A DNA stretch of 64,000 nucleotides from CAWAMR01 sp963783095 (GCA_963783095.1 CAWAMR010000013.1:310001-374000), one strand, 5' to 3'. Positions 10,054 to 20,400 are shown, numbered from the stretch's first letter. Translations and numbers: made by a program. The notes: a model not told the origin generated them from the sequence alone.

Positions 10054-10806
10054 ATGACCGACACCGATTGGAAACACGTCGTAACCTACCCAAACTCAGA
10101 TTCTTTGTTCCAAGCTGCTGTGGGATTCATTCTTACGGCCGCCAAGCAAGCGATTCAGGCCAGAGGTCGTTTCACCATCGCTCTGGCCGGAGGTTCAACG
10201 CCCGAAGGGTGTTACAATCTCTTGGCCGGCGCTTCGACCGCAGATGCCGAATACTCTTGCTGGCATGTCTTCCTCGGCGATGAACGATTTGTTCCACTAA
10301 CCGATTCACGAAGCAACTATGCCTTGGCCAAGCGAACTCTGCTCGCAACCGAGCGCATCCCCACCGACCAGGTATATCCTGTTCCGGTGGATAAAGCGAC
10401 ACCTCAAGAAGCTGCCCTCGAGTATTGCAAAATTCTTGGAAAGGTTTTCCAGATACCTTTGAGTGGGCCACCACCTCAATTTGACTTGATTCTGCTGGGA
10501 ATGGGTGAAGATGGGCATACCGCTTCGCTGTTTCCTGGGGCGAGAGCCTTGACCGAATTTGCTGAATGGGTAACGTGGAGTCCGCCGGGAGTGCTGCCGC
10601 CCCCTGTCGACCGAGTCACATTCACTTTTTCGACGATCAATGCCGCTCGACAAATCCTGTTTCTCGTCGCGGGTGCCAACAAGACCAAGGCACTCCGGGA
10701 AATACTTGACGGTCATCCATCGATTGTCGATCGGCCTGCTGCGGGAGTACGACCGCTAGCAGGAACAGTGACGTGGTATCTCGATTCTGCTGCCGGCGCA
10801 CTTTGA
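10054..10806 (+). CDS. pgl: 6-phosphogluconolactonase
   Basis: 250-residue cytosolic enzyme that hydrolyses 6-phosphoglucono-1,5-lactone to 6-phosphogluconate, the second step of the oxidative pentose phosphate pathway. Diagnostic motifs are IALAGGSTPEG (residues 41-51), FLGDERFVPLTDSRSN and the active-site GMGEDGHTASLFPG, with the catalytic histidine in EDGH. Length matches the bacterial DevB/Pgl type. It stands alone between two palindromic elements, with no zwf or gnd gene in the window. The preceding MITE-like element ends 25 bp before the start codon, so the gene's promoter must lie in or before that element. Confidence 0.95.
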   Translation: MTDTDWKHVVTYPNSDSLFQAAVGFILTAAKQAIQARGRFTIALAGGSTPEGCYNLLAGASTADAEYSCWHVFLGDERFVPLTDSRSNYALAKRTLLATERIPTDQVYPVPVDKATPQEAALEYCKILGKVFQIPLSGPPPQFDLILLGMGEDGHTASLFPGARALTEFAEWVTWSPPGVLPPPVDRVTFTFSTINAARQILFLVAGANKTKALREILDGHPSIVDRPAAGVRPLAGTVTWYLDSAAGAL

Positions 10807-10875
10807 AGTGCTACGAACGTCGCTTGCTGAATGAGACAGTTTATGCTGTACGCGGTCAAGATTGACGCCTGGATC

Positions 10876-10937
10876 GGGAGGGCGAGCTCCCGCCGAGCCA
10901 GGGAGCGCATGAGGCTCGGCAGGAGCCTCGCCCTCCC
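10876..10937. repeat. 62-bp hairpin repeat, GGGAGGGCGAG type
   Basis: Left arm GGGAGGGCGAGCTCCCGCCG and right arm (reverse complement) GGGAGGGCGAGGCTCCTGCC pair over about 24 bp around a 13-base loop, with one base missing in the left arm. The arms end in GCCGAGCC / GGCTCGGC. I recall very similar GC-rich palindromes as dispersed repeats in planctomycete genomes. It lies between the convergent pgl gene and the gene at 11042-11536 and could also act as a bidirectional terminator. Confidence 0.7.
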
Positions 10938-11041
10938 AACAAACGCCTCATTTCGTACCACGTGCAGTATTCCTGACAGTTGACTCGGAGCGATTGCCCG
11001 ACTCCTTCTGCTACGGGTCATTTCCTTCAAGCATGCAAGCG

Positions 11042-11536
11042 TCAAGAATCTCCTTCTTCCTTGACCTTCAGGGCCTCGAGCTGGCGGTCCTGGCAAGCGG
11101 TCAGAGCATCCCAGAAAGCGCCCGGATTCTCCGCAAAAATTGCCGCTCCGTCGACATCCCAGCGGGTATAGACTTTGCCCTTCTTCGGATCGGTGTATTT
11201 CTCCTCCGCGTTCATCGGTTCAATGGCAAACTTTTCGGATGGGGCGAACGCCCACTTCACTCCCGATTCCATGAGTTCGTGCAAATAGCTCAGAAGTTGC
11301 TCGGTTCGATCCTCTGCGCCGGGTTCGGGCGGATCCCAACGAAATTCGGTCGAACCGATCATGCTGTTAATCCCCTGGGGCGACAGATCCCACTGCGAAT
11401 ATCTGCCGTCCACCCAGGCGAGATGGGAACACGGAACTTGCGCTGCCTCGGTAGGATTGAAAACCAACTGAGGGTTATCGTCGAGAGCGATCTTGCAATG
11501 TTTGCAATAGGGGCATTGAGCCAACTGTCGGATCAT
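11042..11536 (-). CDS. Hypothetical protein with N-terminal CPYC motif
   Basis: 164-residue soluble protein. The N-terminus has CPYCKHC (residues 8-14), which could bind a metal or act as a redox motif. The remainder is polar and unassigned (WVDGRYSQWDLSPQG, TRWDVDGAAIFAENPGAFWDAL). The ATG at 11536 has GAGG about 9 bases upstream. It is convergent with pgl, separated by the 62-bp hairpin. I do not recognise the family. Confidence 0.6.
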   Translation of the reverse strand: MIRQLAQCPYCKHCKIALDDNPQLVFNPTEAAQVPCSHLAWVDGRYSQWDLSPQGINSMIGSTEFRWDPPEPGAEDRTEQLLSYLHELMESGVKWAFAPSEKFAIEPMNAEEKYTDPKKGKVYTRWDVDGAAIFAENPGAFWDALTACQDRQLEALKVKEEGDS

Positions 11537-11688
11537 GGGGCACCTCGGGGGAATGAAGAGTCGCTTGGTGAGATAGTGTATACCGCTCTCGTGCGAAATG
11601 GGAGACCGGCCCCGCTTGGCTCACCCCACATTGATAGAGGCCGTCGTGCTTCGGAAATCGGAAACAAATCATAATCGAATTCAAATCC

Positions 11689-11722
11689 GATTAAGATTAA
11701 GATTATGATTATGATTATGATT
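11689..11722. repeat. Hexanucleotide microsatellite GATTA(A/T)
   Basis: GATTAA, GATTAA and then three GATTAT units plus a partial one run in tandem. It lies in an otherwise gene-free stretch (11537-11861). The same stretch holds the palindrome at 11825; nothing else is recognisable there. Confidence 0.85.
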
Positions 11723-11824
11723 TGGAACGCGTCTCGACAGTACCACAACTCGTCGCCGGAAATGCGACAAAAGTGGAAAATGGTGCTGAACAGCAGGATA
11801 TAAGAGTTGAAAAGAACTCACGCC

Positions 11825-11848
11825 GAGGCAGAACCGAGGTTCTGCCTC
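11825..11848. repeat. Perfect 11-bp palindrome, possible terminator
   Basis: GAGGCAGAACC and GGTTCTGCCTC form a perfect stem with a 2-base loop. It lies 14 bp past the stop of the minus-strand stress-type gene at 11862-12401. There is no T run on that strand, so it may be a REP-like dispersed palindrome instead of a classical terminator. Confidence 0.55.
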
Positions 11849-11861
11849 ATGAATCTCGAAT

Positions 11862-12401
11862 TCAAGAGCGGGCTTCAGCGTATACGATGTTTTCGCCGCC
11901 GTGTCTCTCAAAATACTCCCTGATACTCTTGGCATCGTGGTCGGAATGCGGGACGACGCCGAACACCACGCCGCCATTGTGCAGAGCTTCCTCGTAGGCT
12001 CTGGCATTGGATTCGGAGATTCCGAGACCGACCAACCCGCCGACCAATCCGCCTGCGACCGCACCTGCTCCACCGCCCGCGAACGCGGCAAGGAGCGAAC
12101 CGGCTACGACAATCCCGATTCCAGGCAGCAGAACCGAAGTGCCGATCGCCGCAATGGCACCGAGCGTTGCACCGAGCGCAGTACCGATGGCCCCGCCGGT
12201 TGCCATGCCCTCCAGACCTTTGTCGTGGCTCTTGATCGTGCCTTCCGTTCCGGCTTCGCGGAAATGGGTATGGGTGGGATTCGACATGAGGATATTGATT
12301 TCGTCGGCTGCATAGCCGCTCTGTTGAAGCCAATCGTAGGTTTTGCTTGCTGATGCTCGATCGCGGACAACCGCAGTCAGCATTTTTTCTTTCTTCGTCA
12401 T
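11862..12401 (-). CDS. General-stress-type glycine-zipper membrane protein
   Basis: 179-residue protein. The N-terminal 45 residues (LTAVVRDRASASKTYDWLQQSGY, then EINILMS) form the small alpha/beta fold found in general stress protein 17M/YflT-like and quinol:electron acceptor ActD-like families. Two glycine-rich hydrophobic segments follow (ATGGAIGTALGATLGAIAAIG and a second one through GGLVGGLVGLGI), typical of glycine-zipper membrane insertion. The C-terminus returns to a soluble strand (GVVFGVVPHSDHDAKSIREYF). ATG 12401 is chosen because GGAG lies 9 bases upstream. Neighbouring DUF4142 and ferritin-like genes also fit a stress-response context. Confidence 0.75.
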   Translation of the reverse strand: MTKKEKMLTAVVRDRASASKTYDWLQQSGYAADEINILMSNPTHTHFREAGTEGTIKSHDKGLEGMATGGAIGTALGATLGAIAAIGTSVLLPGIGIVVAGSLLAAFAGGGAGAVAGGLVGGLVGLGISESNARAYEEALHNGGVVFGVVPHSDHDAKSIREYFERHGGENIVYAEARS

Positions 12402-12832
12402 CGTCAACTCCATGTTGGAAGAACGAGAAAACCATCGCGACACGATCGTGAGCGTTTTCTCTAGGAATGGAACCGCTCTTGTTGTAAATGCAAGGCATGT
12501 GCCAACTGGCCGGTTGAGAGAATGAAAGCCATGCCCAGGGGGACGAATTGCAGCTGTTTCTTAGATTGTTCGCATTTCGATTTTGGACATTCGGCATTCT
12601 GAGAACCTTTCTTCTCAGCGAGTGTCTTCCGATTGCATGTTTGCTGAGGATCCGCAAGCGGACTCCAAGAATTCGCGAGTCTGCAATCGACCAGCAAATA
12701 TCGCGCGAAACTCGCATTGAATCGCCGGCAGATCGTTTGCAGATGATAACCACTGTGGTACAGGTTTTGCAGGTGGAAAGTTGTGGGCCAGTCGCTGTTG
12801 ACGGGCCGATAAACCTTAAAACGGAGTCGATT

Positions 12833-13342
12833 ATGCAACGTATCCAAATCCTATTATCGGTCGTCCTGCTCGTTTCATGGTCGGGAATTGCTCGAGCAGC
12901 GAAAGACGACAAGATACTGGACGATAATTTCCTGGTGAAGGCATCCAGTTGTACCCACGCGCTGATTCACATTTCCAAGCTGGCGGACAAACATGCCGCA
13001 TCACCCAAGGTAAAAGAATTCGCCGCGGAGATGGTAAAGGAACATCAGAATTGCATGGATAAGCTCGCTGAAATCATCAAGAATCGGAAGATCGCCGTGG
13101 TGACCGGACTGGAAAAGGAGAAAGCGGAGATGGATCGTCTCAGCGGTCTTCAAGGATCGGACTTCGACCGAGCGTACATGAAATGGGTCATCGAGAAACA
13201 TAAAGACGCCGCCAAGTTGTTGGAGACGCAAATCAAGGAGGGGAAAGACGCCGACACGACGGCCCTGGCAAAGGAGGCACTTCCCAAGATCAAACGACAT
13301 CTCAAACACGCTGAACAAATCGCCAAAGATCTTGGAATCTAG
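12833..13342 (+). CDS. DUF4142 secreted protein
   Basis: 169 residues with a signal peptide (IQILLSVVLLVSWSGIARA) and a helical ferritin-like DUF4142 domain (FLVKASSCTHALIHISKLAD, KEFAAEMVKEHQNCMDKLAEI, KHAEQIAKDLG). The family is periplasmic and of unknown function. ATG 12833 has GGAG 8 bases upstream; the long upstream frame extension is rejected. It is divergent from the glycine-zipper gene; the 430 bp between them show no gene and probably carry both promoters. A ferritin-like gene follows 134 bp later. Confidence 0.88.
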   Translation: MQRIQILLSVVLLVSWSGIARAAKDDKILDDNFLVKASSCTHALIHISKLADKHAASPKVKEFAAEMVKEHQNCMDKLAEIIKNRKIAVVTGLEKEKAEMDRLSGLQGSDFDRAYMKWVIEKHKDAAKLLETQIKEGKDADTTALAKEALPKIKRHLKHAEQIAKDLGI

Positions 13343-13476
13343 GCGCTGAATCGGCGCTAGGCAAAGTAACTTGACCGCAGGCCCTGATCACGACGACGTC
13401 GCCCGACATTCGAAAGCTCAGCGCATGTCGGGTTCAGGGCTTCCCGGAACAAACCTCGGACATCAGGAGAGTTCTC

Positions 13477-13980
13477 ATGCTCACCACGAACGCGATCAAC
13501 ACCCGTCAGGACGGGAAGGCAGCGCCGAACATCTCCCGGCAACGATTGGCCGAGCTACTCAATGAAGATCTGGCACGAGAATATCAGGCAATCATCGGTT
13601 ATGTCGTCTACTCGCAGGTGCTCAAAGGTTCTGAGTACATGACCATTGCCAACGAACTCGAAAAGCACGCAACGGAGGAATTGCAGCACGCCCTCATCAT
13701 CGCCAAGCAGATCGATTATTTGGGCGGCACGCCGACGGTCACTCCAAAACCCGTGAAGAGTTCCGACGATGCCAAGACTATGTTGCGGGCCGATCTGGAG
13801 AACGAGAAAGAAACCATTCAGCACTACCGTGCCCGGTTTCGACAATGCGAAGCACTCCAGGAATACGCCATCGCGGAACAAATCCGACAAATTCTGATTC
13901 AGGAGCAAGAGCATCTCATCGATCTGGCAACAGCACTGAATGAGCAAGCGCCGGAAATACCGTTCGCGAATCCTTCGTAG
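13477..13980 (+). CDS. Ferritin-like (bacterioferritin-type) di-iron protein
   Basis: 167-residue four-helix-bundle protein. Helix A has LLNEDLAREYQAIIGY and helix B ELEKHATEELQHALIIAKQI, which supplies the ExxH iron ligand set. Helix C has ENEKETIQHYRARF and helix D IRQILIQEQEHLIDLA with a second ExxH. This spacing matches bacterioferritin/ferritin-like proteins that store or detoxify iron. A haem-ligand methionine cannot be assigned, so I do not call it Bfr. It lies in the stress-type cluster with DUF4142. The following 385 bp (13981-14365) hold no gene I can support. Confidence 0.85.
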   Translation: MLTTNAINTRQDGKAAPNISRQRLAELLNEDLAREYQAIIGYVVYSQVLKGSEYMTIANELEKHATEELQHALIIAKQIDYLGGTPTVTPKPVKSSDDAKTMLRADLENEKETIQHYRARFRQCEALQEYAIAEQIRQILIQEQEHLIDLATALNEQAPEIPFANPS

Positions 13981-14365
13981 CTTTGCGGTAAGCTCGCCCA
14001 GTCTCGATCGAGACGTCGCTTGCCGCTATCACTTCAGTTGGCCTACTTCGCAAAGTGATTGATTTTGGGTCGCAAATTCATCGCCCGCAAGCGCCTCGGA
14101 AACAATCTCGACATTTCTTGCAAATTCTTGGATAATTTGTGAGGCTCTGACGCCGAAAAATGGTTATCATTGTTGTTATTGGTTCTCTCCTTTGCCTACC
14201 TCAATACTGGGTCGAACCTACCCGCCGATTACCGCACCTACCTCTCTCGAAATTCGGATGCGATAGCTGTCTTCATTCAGGACGCTATCGAGTTCCTGCT
14301 GACTGTGGTCTCGTTTCGAAATCTGCCTGCGACAGCTCGCACCGCTTTACTCGTCAGGGAAAGTC

Positions 14366-15810
14366 ATGCTCTCTTTCTTCACGAATGATCGAATTCATCA
14401 CTGTCAAGGCTCCAGCCGGCGCGAGTTCTTGCGCGTCGGCAGCTTGGTGCTTGGCGGCCTGTCGCTGCCGGAGTTACTCGCTTCTCGCGCCGGCGGCCGG
14501 CGCCAAGAATGTCTTTCAGGATAAGTCGGTGGTGCTGCTTTTCCTGGTTGGCGGACCACCCCAGATCGAGACGTTCGACCCCAAGAAGAATGTTCCGGAG
14601 AGCAATCGTAGTTGCACGGGTGAAGTGCAAACGAAAATCCCCGGCGTCTCCTTTGGCGGCACATTCCCGAAGATGGCCGCAATGGCCAATCGGCTGGCCA
14701 TCGTGCCGCTCCTTCGGCAGCGGCGATGGCGGACACAACCAGTTACCGGTCCTCACCGGCAACAATCGTCTGAAGTCCCCGATGGGAGCCTTGGTCGCCC
14801 GGGCGCTGGGCAGCATGAATGCTCGCACCGGTGTGCCGATCAACAATGTCATTGTCCCCGAGTCGATTCAACCCGACCTGAAATTAGACAATCCGACCGG
14901 CCCGTTCACTTACGACTACGTCCTCAAGAACTACATCCCCGCCGGCGGCGTCGGCAGCAGTTACGAGGCCTTTCTCCCCGCCGGTGGTGCAACTCTCTTG
15001 AAAAACCTGCACATGCAGTTGCCGCGCGAGCAATTCGACAATCGTCGGCAGTTGCTGGGGGCTCTGGATTCGCTGAGCCGTAAACTTGAAAAGACGAACG
15101 AACTCAAATCCCTCGATGCCTTCCAGCAGCAGGCCTACGACGTACTCCTCAAGGGTGTCGCGGATGCTTTCGACATCTCCAAGGAGAACCCCAAGACGGT
15201 GGCGAAATACGATACCAGCCATCTCTTCAACATGGCCGACTACCACAAAGGCGGCAAGAATTACAACAAGCTCGTCAACCAGTCTCGCGTCTCGAATCTG
15301 CTTGGCAAACAGATGTTGTTGGCTCGACGGCTTTGTGAGGCAGGTGCCGGCTTCGTCACGGTTCTCGATTCGTGCTGGGATTTCCACGCCGACGGCAACA
15401 ACCCAGGCGTGCCCGCAGGTATGTCGTTCCTCGGCCCGCAACTCGATCACGCCGTGGCGGCTTTCCTCGATGACGTCCACGAGCGCGGCCTTTCGGACAA
15501 GATCCTTCTCATTATCACCGGTGAGATGGGCCGTTCCCCGAACAAGGGTAAGAACGGCGGCACAGGCCATCACGCCGACCTGACGCCGCTGGTTCTCGCG
15601 GGAGGAGGCTTGAAGATGGGCCAAGTGATCGGTGCCTCCGACAAGCAAGGCAGCAAGCCCGCGACACACGCCTATCGGCCTCAGCACCTTCTGGCGACGG
15701 TTCTGCACACGCTTTTCAATGCATCCGAGGTTCGGATCGACCCCTCCGCCTTGCCCGGCGCCGTATCCGAGTTGGTCAATAACGGCCGGCCCATTGACGA
15801 ACTCTTTTGA
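14366..15810 (+). CDS. DUF1501 family exported protein, frameshifted
   Basis: About 480-residue protein of the planctomycete-abundant DUF1501 family, related to alkaline phosphatase/sulfatase folds. The N-terminus carries a Tat-type signal (SSRREFLRVGSLVLGGLSLPELLA). Body motifs are LFLVGGPPQIETFDPK, DSCWDFHADGNN, ITGEMGRSPNKGKNGGTGHH and PQHLLATVLHTLF, which carry the family's conserved metal-site-like D/H residues. Two frame changes (near 14500 and 14710) break the first third. The ATG at 14366 is chosen because it is directly followed by the twin-arginine signal. The DUF1549/1553 gene starts 40 bp downstream, a standard planctomycete pairing, though in other loci the order is often reversed. 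Confidence 0.88.
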
Positions 15811-15849
15811 CCGTTCCGTCCACCTGCTGCGCCTGGAGGCTCGATCCCC

Positions 15850-18463
15850 ATGCAATCCATCACCGTACCCCGGGCGAAAACGTGCCGCGGTGGCGATTCT
15901 CGCCGTACTGGCGTTGCTGACTGCCGATCTGCGCGCTGATCCGGGTCCGAAAGGACTGGGCGATCCCGGCACCCTTGAATCGATCTCGGTCGAAACGGGT
16001 CGAACCATCGATGGGCGCTTCATCCTGACCGGTCCCGACGCAACCCAGCAGCTTCTTATCACAGGCAAGTATTCATCGGGACAACTTCGCGACCTGTCCC
16101 GACAATTGACTTATTCCACGTTGCCTGTGGGCGTCGTGTCTGTCGATTCCACCGGTGTGGTGAAACCGCTCAAAGATGGCGAAGCACAGATCCTTGTCCA
16201 GATGCAGGGAACAACCCCCGTCCGCATTGGTGTGAAAGTCACACGTTTCACCGATGAGCCAAGGGTTGGCTTTGCAAACGAGGTGATGCCGACTCTCACC
16301 AAGCTTGGTTGCAACACCGGAGGCTGCCACGGCAAGGCCAGCGGGCAGAATGGCTTCAAGTTGTCGCTGTTTGGGTTTGAACCGGGGGAGGATTACGAGT
16401 TTATCGTCAAGGAAGGCCGGGGCCGACGACTTCACCTTTCTGCTCCGGACAACAGTTTGCTACTGCTCAAGGCAACGGGTCAGGTCGCCCACGCCGGCGG
16501 CAAACGATTGGAGAAAGGCTCGCAGGCCTACACTTTACTTCAGCGCTGGATTCGTCAGGGCGCTCAGAACGATGGACCTTCCGCGTTGACGGTACGCCGG
16601 ATCGAAGTGCTACCTCAGAACCGATTCCTGCCATTGAACGGCAGCCAGCAAATGATCGTCCTGGCACACCTGGGCGACAACTCGACGGTCGATGTCACAA
16701 GACTGGCGCAATTTGAGCTGAATCAGCTGGAGATGGCGCAGGTAAACTCGGGAGGGCTAGTCACTGCAAAAGGTCTGCCCGGTCGAGTCGCGGTGATGGC
16801 CCGGTATCAGTCCCATGTCGCCGTGCTCCAGATCGCAATGCCGCTGGGAGCCTCGGTCGATTTGCCTCCCGTTCGGAATTTCATCGACGAGCTGGTCTTC
16901 AAACAACTCAAGGAACTGGGGATGCCGCCTTCGGCACTGTGCGATGACTCGACCTTCATTCGGCGCTCGACCATCGATATCGCAGGCAGGCTCCCGACGA
17001 AAGAGGAGACCCTGAAATTCCTCAGTGACTCCGACCCAAAGAAACACGATCGACTCATCGATCGGCTTCTGTCGAGTGAGGATTATGCCGACTACTTTGC
17101 CAACAAGTGGGGAGCCGTGCTTCGGAATCGTCGTTCTTCCGAGAAAGACGATCCCAAGCCGACCGCCCTTTTTCATGCCTGGATTCGCGATGGTCTTCTT
17201 CACAACAAACCCTTCGACCAGTTTGTCCGCGAGATCTTGACCACCCACGGGGAGTTGAGCGAATCGCCGCCATTGGTCTGGTATCGCGAGGTGAAGGATC
17301 CGACATCGCAAATGGAGGACGTTGCCCAGCTTTTCCTCGGCCAGCGCATTCAGTGCGCTCGCTGTCATCATCACCCCCTGGAGAAGTGGAGCCAGCAGGA
17401 CTACTTTGCACTGGCCGCGTTCTTTTCACAGCTCGAGATAAAGGACGCCGTCCCGCTCAAGAAAAACAAGAAAGGCGTACCTGACACACCGGCCCAGCCG
17501 TTCCGCGTCTCGTTCAAGCCCGGCAAGGCCGAATTATTGCATCCACGCACGAACCGGCCCGTCCGGCCCGCCGGTCTGGATTCCGCAGAACTGGACATTC
17601 CACCTGAAGTTGACCCCCGAGAAAAACTGGCGGACTGGCTGACGGCGACAGGGAATCCATTCTTTGCGCGGGCACTGGTCAACCGTTACTGGAAGCACTT
17701 CTTCGGGCGCGGACTGGTTCATCCCGAGGACGACCTGCGTGCCACGAACCCGGCGGGCAACCAGGCGCTTCTGGAGGCCCTGGAGAAACACTTCATCGCA
17801 CATCACTTCGACTTGAAGGATTTGGTGCGGGTCATCTGCACTTCGCAGGTTTACCATTTCGGCGCGGAGCCGAACGCTTACAATGCGCTGGATTCGCAGA
17901 ACTTCTCGCGTTTTCTCCCGCAGCGACTTCAGGCCGAGGTTCTGCTCGATGCGATCGACACCTTGACAGGATCGAAGACGGCCTTCAAGGGCATGCCCGC
18001 AACGGCGCGGGCCGTGCAGTTGCCGGACAACTTGATTCAGTCGTATTTTCTCAGCGCATTCGGGCGACCCGATTCGGCCAGCGCCTGCGAATGCGAGCGG
18101 AACGGCGACGCCAATCTGGCCCAGGTATTGCATTTGTACAACTCGGAAGAACTGCTGGAAAAGATCAGCGGTCAAAAGCCCGCTCCGGCCAAAGCCGGGA
18201 AAGACTCCAAGGACAAGAAAACGCCGAAGCCAAGTGGGAGCAACGGGCCGGTCGGCGGACGGTTAAAGGAGTTGATCGCCGATAAACGGCCCGATAGGGA
18301 GAAACTTTCCGACCTCTATCTAATCGCCTTTTCTCGCAAGCCCACGCAACAAGAGGTGGATACGATGCTCGCTCACATCCGGAAAATGAACGATACTCGC
18401 TCAGCATACGAGGATATACTCTGGGCGATCGTCAACACCAAAGAGTTTCTGTTCAACCATTAG
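15850..18463 (+). CDS. DUF1549/DUF1553 planctomycete cytochrome-type protein with BIG2 domain, N-terminal frameshift
   Basis: About 870-residue exported protein. A hydrophobic signal (AAVAILAVLALLTADLRA) is followed by a bacterial Ig-like BIG2 segment (QLLITGKYSSGQLRDLSRQ). Next come a haem-type CNTGGCHGK motif, DUF1549 (FIRRSTIDIAGRLPTKEE, then CARCHHHPLEKWSQQDYFALAAFF) and DUF1553 (FFARALVNRYWKHFFGRGLV, then LPQRLQAEVLLDAIDTLTG). The two CxxCH-like sites suggest covalent haem. The ATG at 15850 is one frame away from the signal peptide, so a single indel lies in the first 20 codons. It sits between two DUF1501 genes and is presumably one operon with them. The exact role is unknown; these families are linked by others to surface polysaccharide use. 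Confidence 0.9.
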
Positions 18464-18490
18464 ATCTGAGTTCGCGCGGAGGCAGTATCC

Positions 18491-19823
18491 ATGGATCGAC
18501 GGACTTTCTTACATGCGGGTGTTCTTGCACCGCTCGGACTCGGACTGGCTCAGAATTTTTGGCTGCGCTCGGAGGCGCAGGCTGCACCGGGTGGCGGGAA
18601 GGCGAAAGCGTGCATTCTGCTGTTCATGACGGGCGGCCCTGCCCAACAAGAGACCTTCGACCCCAAGCCGGATGCGCCGAGTGGCACCCGCGGAGAATTT
18701 CGCCCAACAGCGACCAACGTGCCCGGCATGCAGATTTGCGAGCACCTGCCCATGATGGCCAAACTGGCCGATCGCTTTGCGATCCTCCGCTCGGTCTTTC
18801 ACGGCTCCGACACGCATGGGGTAGGGGTTCATTACAACCTCACCGGGTTGCGCCACGCCCAGCGCTCGGGCGGCGAGCCGCAACTGGATCGCCGCGATCC
18901 ACCCGGCATCGCGGGTGTCATTCGCCAACTTCGCGGCGACCGCAACGGTCTGCCCGCAGCAGTCCAACTTCCTCGACCGGTCGGCGACCAGAATAACGCC
19001 ATGTGGGCGGGCCAGCACGCCGGGTTTTTGGGCCCCAAATACGATCCCCTATTTCTGTTTGACGAGAACTGGAAACCGGGTGAACCGATGCCCGGCTTCT
19101 CAGCTCCAGCCGATGTCGATCCGAAACGACAGGAGGGCCGGTCGGAATTGCTGCAAGCAATGGAGGGCCGGCGGTATCCAGCGGCATTAGTCGAACGAGA
19201 CTACCAGCGCTTCCAGCAACTTGCCTTTGATGTGTTGCGGTCGGGACCGGCCTGGAAAGCGTTTCGACTGGACGATGAACCCGCTCGAATCCGGGAGCGT
19301 TATGGCGACAACCGTTTTGGGCGGAGTTGTTTGGTCGCGCGCCGGCTGATTGAGGCTGGGGTCGGGTTGGTCACTGTGCCTTGGATGTTCAAGCAGTCCG
19401 AGCAGAACTTCGACACGCACAGCAAGAACTTTCCCAAGATGAAGGACAAGCTCTTGCCGCCGGTGGACCGCGCGTTTTCCGCGCTGATCGAGGATCTGGA
19501 ACAGCGCGGGCATGCTGTCGGAAACACTGCTGGCGTGGACGGGTGAGTTTGGACGTACCCCGAAGATCAACGGAGGCGGAGGCCGGGACCATTGGGGCCG
19601 GGTCTATTCAACGGTGCTGGCCGGCGGTGGCGTGAGCGGTGGTCGGGTGCACGGCAAAAGCGACAAGCAGGGCGGGTTGCCCGCCGACAATCCCGTCCAT
19701 GTGTCGGATTTTTTCGCGACCATGTACCACGCGCTGGGTTACGGTGCCGACACACACGTCACCGATCCAACCGGTCGACCCTTCTTCATCGTCCAGGGCA
19801 AACCGGTGCTGGAACTGTTCTGA
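18491..19823 (+). CDS. DUF1501 family exported protein, frameshifted near C-terminus
   Basis: About 444-residue DUF1501 protein, second in this locus. It begins MDRRTFLHAGVLAPLGLGL, a Tat-like export signal. Family motifs are CILLFMTGGPAQQETFDPK, SDTHGVGVHYNLTG, WTGEFGRTPKINGGGGRDHWG and FFATMYHALGYGAD. A frame change near 19510 separates the last 100 residues. It starts 28 bp after the DUF1549/1553 stop, with GGAGG at 18479-18483. It shares only family-level similarity with the DUF1501 gene at 14366, so this is not a recent duplication. Its stop is 4 bp from the convergent Tyr-rich gene. Confidence 0.9.
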
Positions 19824-19827
19824 CCCG

Positions 19828-20400
19828 TCAGTCTCCATCATCCCCGTCGTCACCTCCATCATCGCCTCCGTCGTCACCTCCATCATCGCCGCTGTCGCCT
19901 CCTCCATCCTCCCCGCTATCACCGGAATAGCCGCCGTCATCACCTCCATCTCCGGAGTAGCCGCCATCATCACCGTCATCTCCTGAGTCGCCGCTGGCAT
20001 CTCCCGATCCTCCGGACGAGCCGTCGCCGGAATAGCCGCCCTCTTCGTCCGCGTAGTAGTATGCGCACCCCGCATAATAATCGCCGGTGTCATCGTAAGC
20101 GTATGCACTGTATATCCCCGCGCAATAGCCGTAGTACGCGGCATAACCTTGGTAGGCGCTGTCTTGATAGACAAGAGCGTAATACGAATAAAGTTGTGCA
20201 TAGTAGGCATAGTTGTTGGCGGCCTGGGCATTGCCGCTCGTGTCGGTTCCGTATTCGATCTCGAGGCGGGTGTATCGATAAACGGTAAGGTGATGTCGAT
20301 AGGCCGCACAAGCGTGACGAAGTGAGAACGCTTCGCTCTGTTGTGTCGGCACCAGGAAGCCCGCAAGAAGGAGCCCGAAGACAAGGAGTCGATTCCGCAT
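19828..20400 (-). CDS. Secreted Tyr-rich protein with Gly/Asp/Ser low-complexity tail
   Basis: 190 residues. The signal peptide (LLVFGLLLAGFLVPTQQSEA) is followed by a strikingly Tyr/Ala-rich middle (NNYAYYAQLYSYYALVYQ, YAAYYGYCAGIYSAYAYDD, residues about 63-115). About 70 residues of G, D and S follow, in SGDGGDDGGYSGDSG-like repeats. The acidic tail could bind divalent cations, and the Tyr belt could self-assemble or cross-link, but that is inference. No known domain. Start ATG 20400 leads straight into the signal peptide. Its stop lies 4 bp from that of the convergent DUF1501 gene. Confidence 0.7.
   Translation of the reverse strand: MRNRLLVFGLLLAGFLVPTQQSEAFSLRHACAAYRHHLTVYRYTRLEIEYGTDTSGNAQAANNYAYYAQLYSYYALVYQDSAYQGYAAYYGYCAGIYSAYAYDDTGDYYAGCAYYYADEEGGYSGDGSSGGSGDASGDSGDDGDDGGYSGDGGDDGGYSGDSGEDGGGDSGDDGGDDGGDDGGDDGDDGD

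Noticed and set aside
12548..12832. N-terminal extension of the DUF4142 protein
   Set aside because: The signal peptide begins at 12833 with a good ribosome site; the extension is not protein-like.
14160..14388. Possible small membrane protein before the first DUF1501 gene
   Set aside because: No ribosome site, and the composition is not convincing; it overlaps the DUF1501 start.
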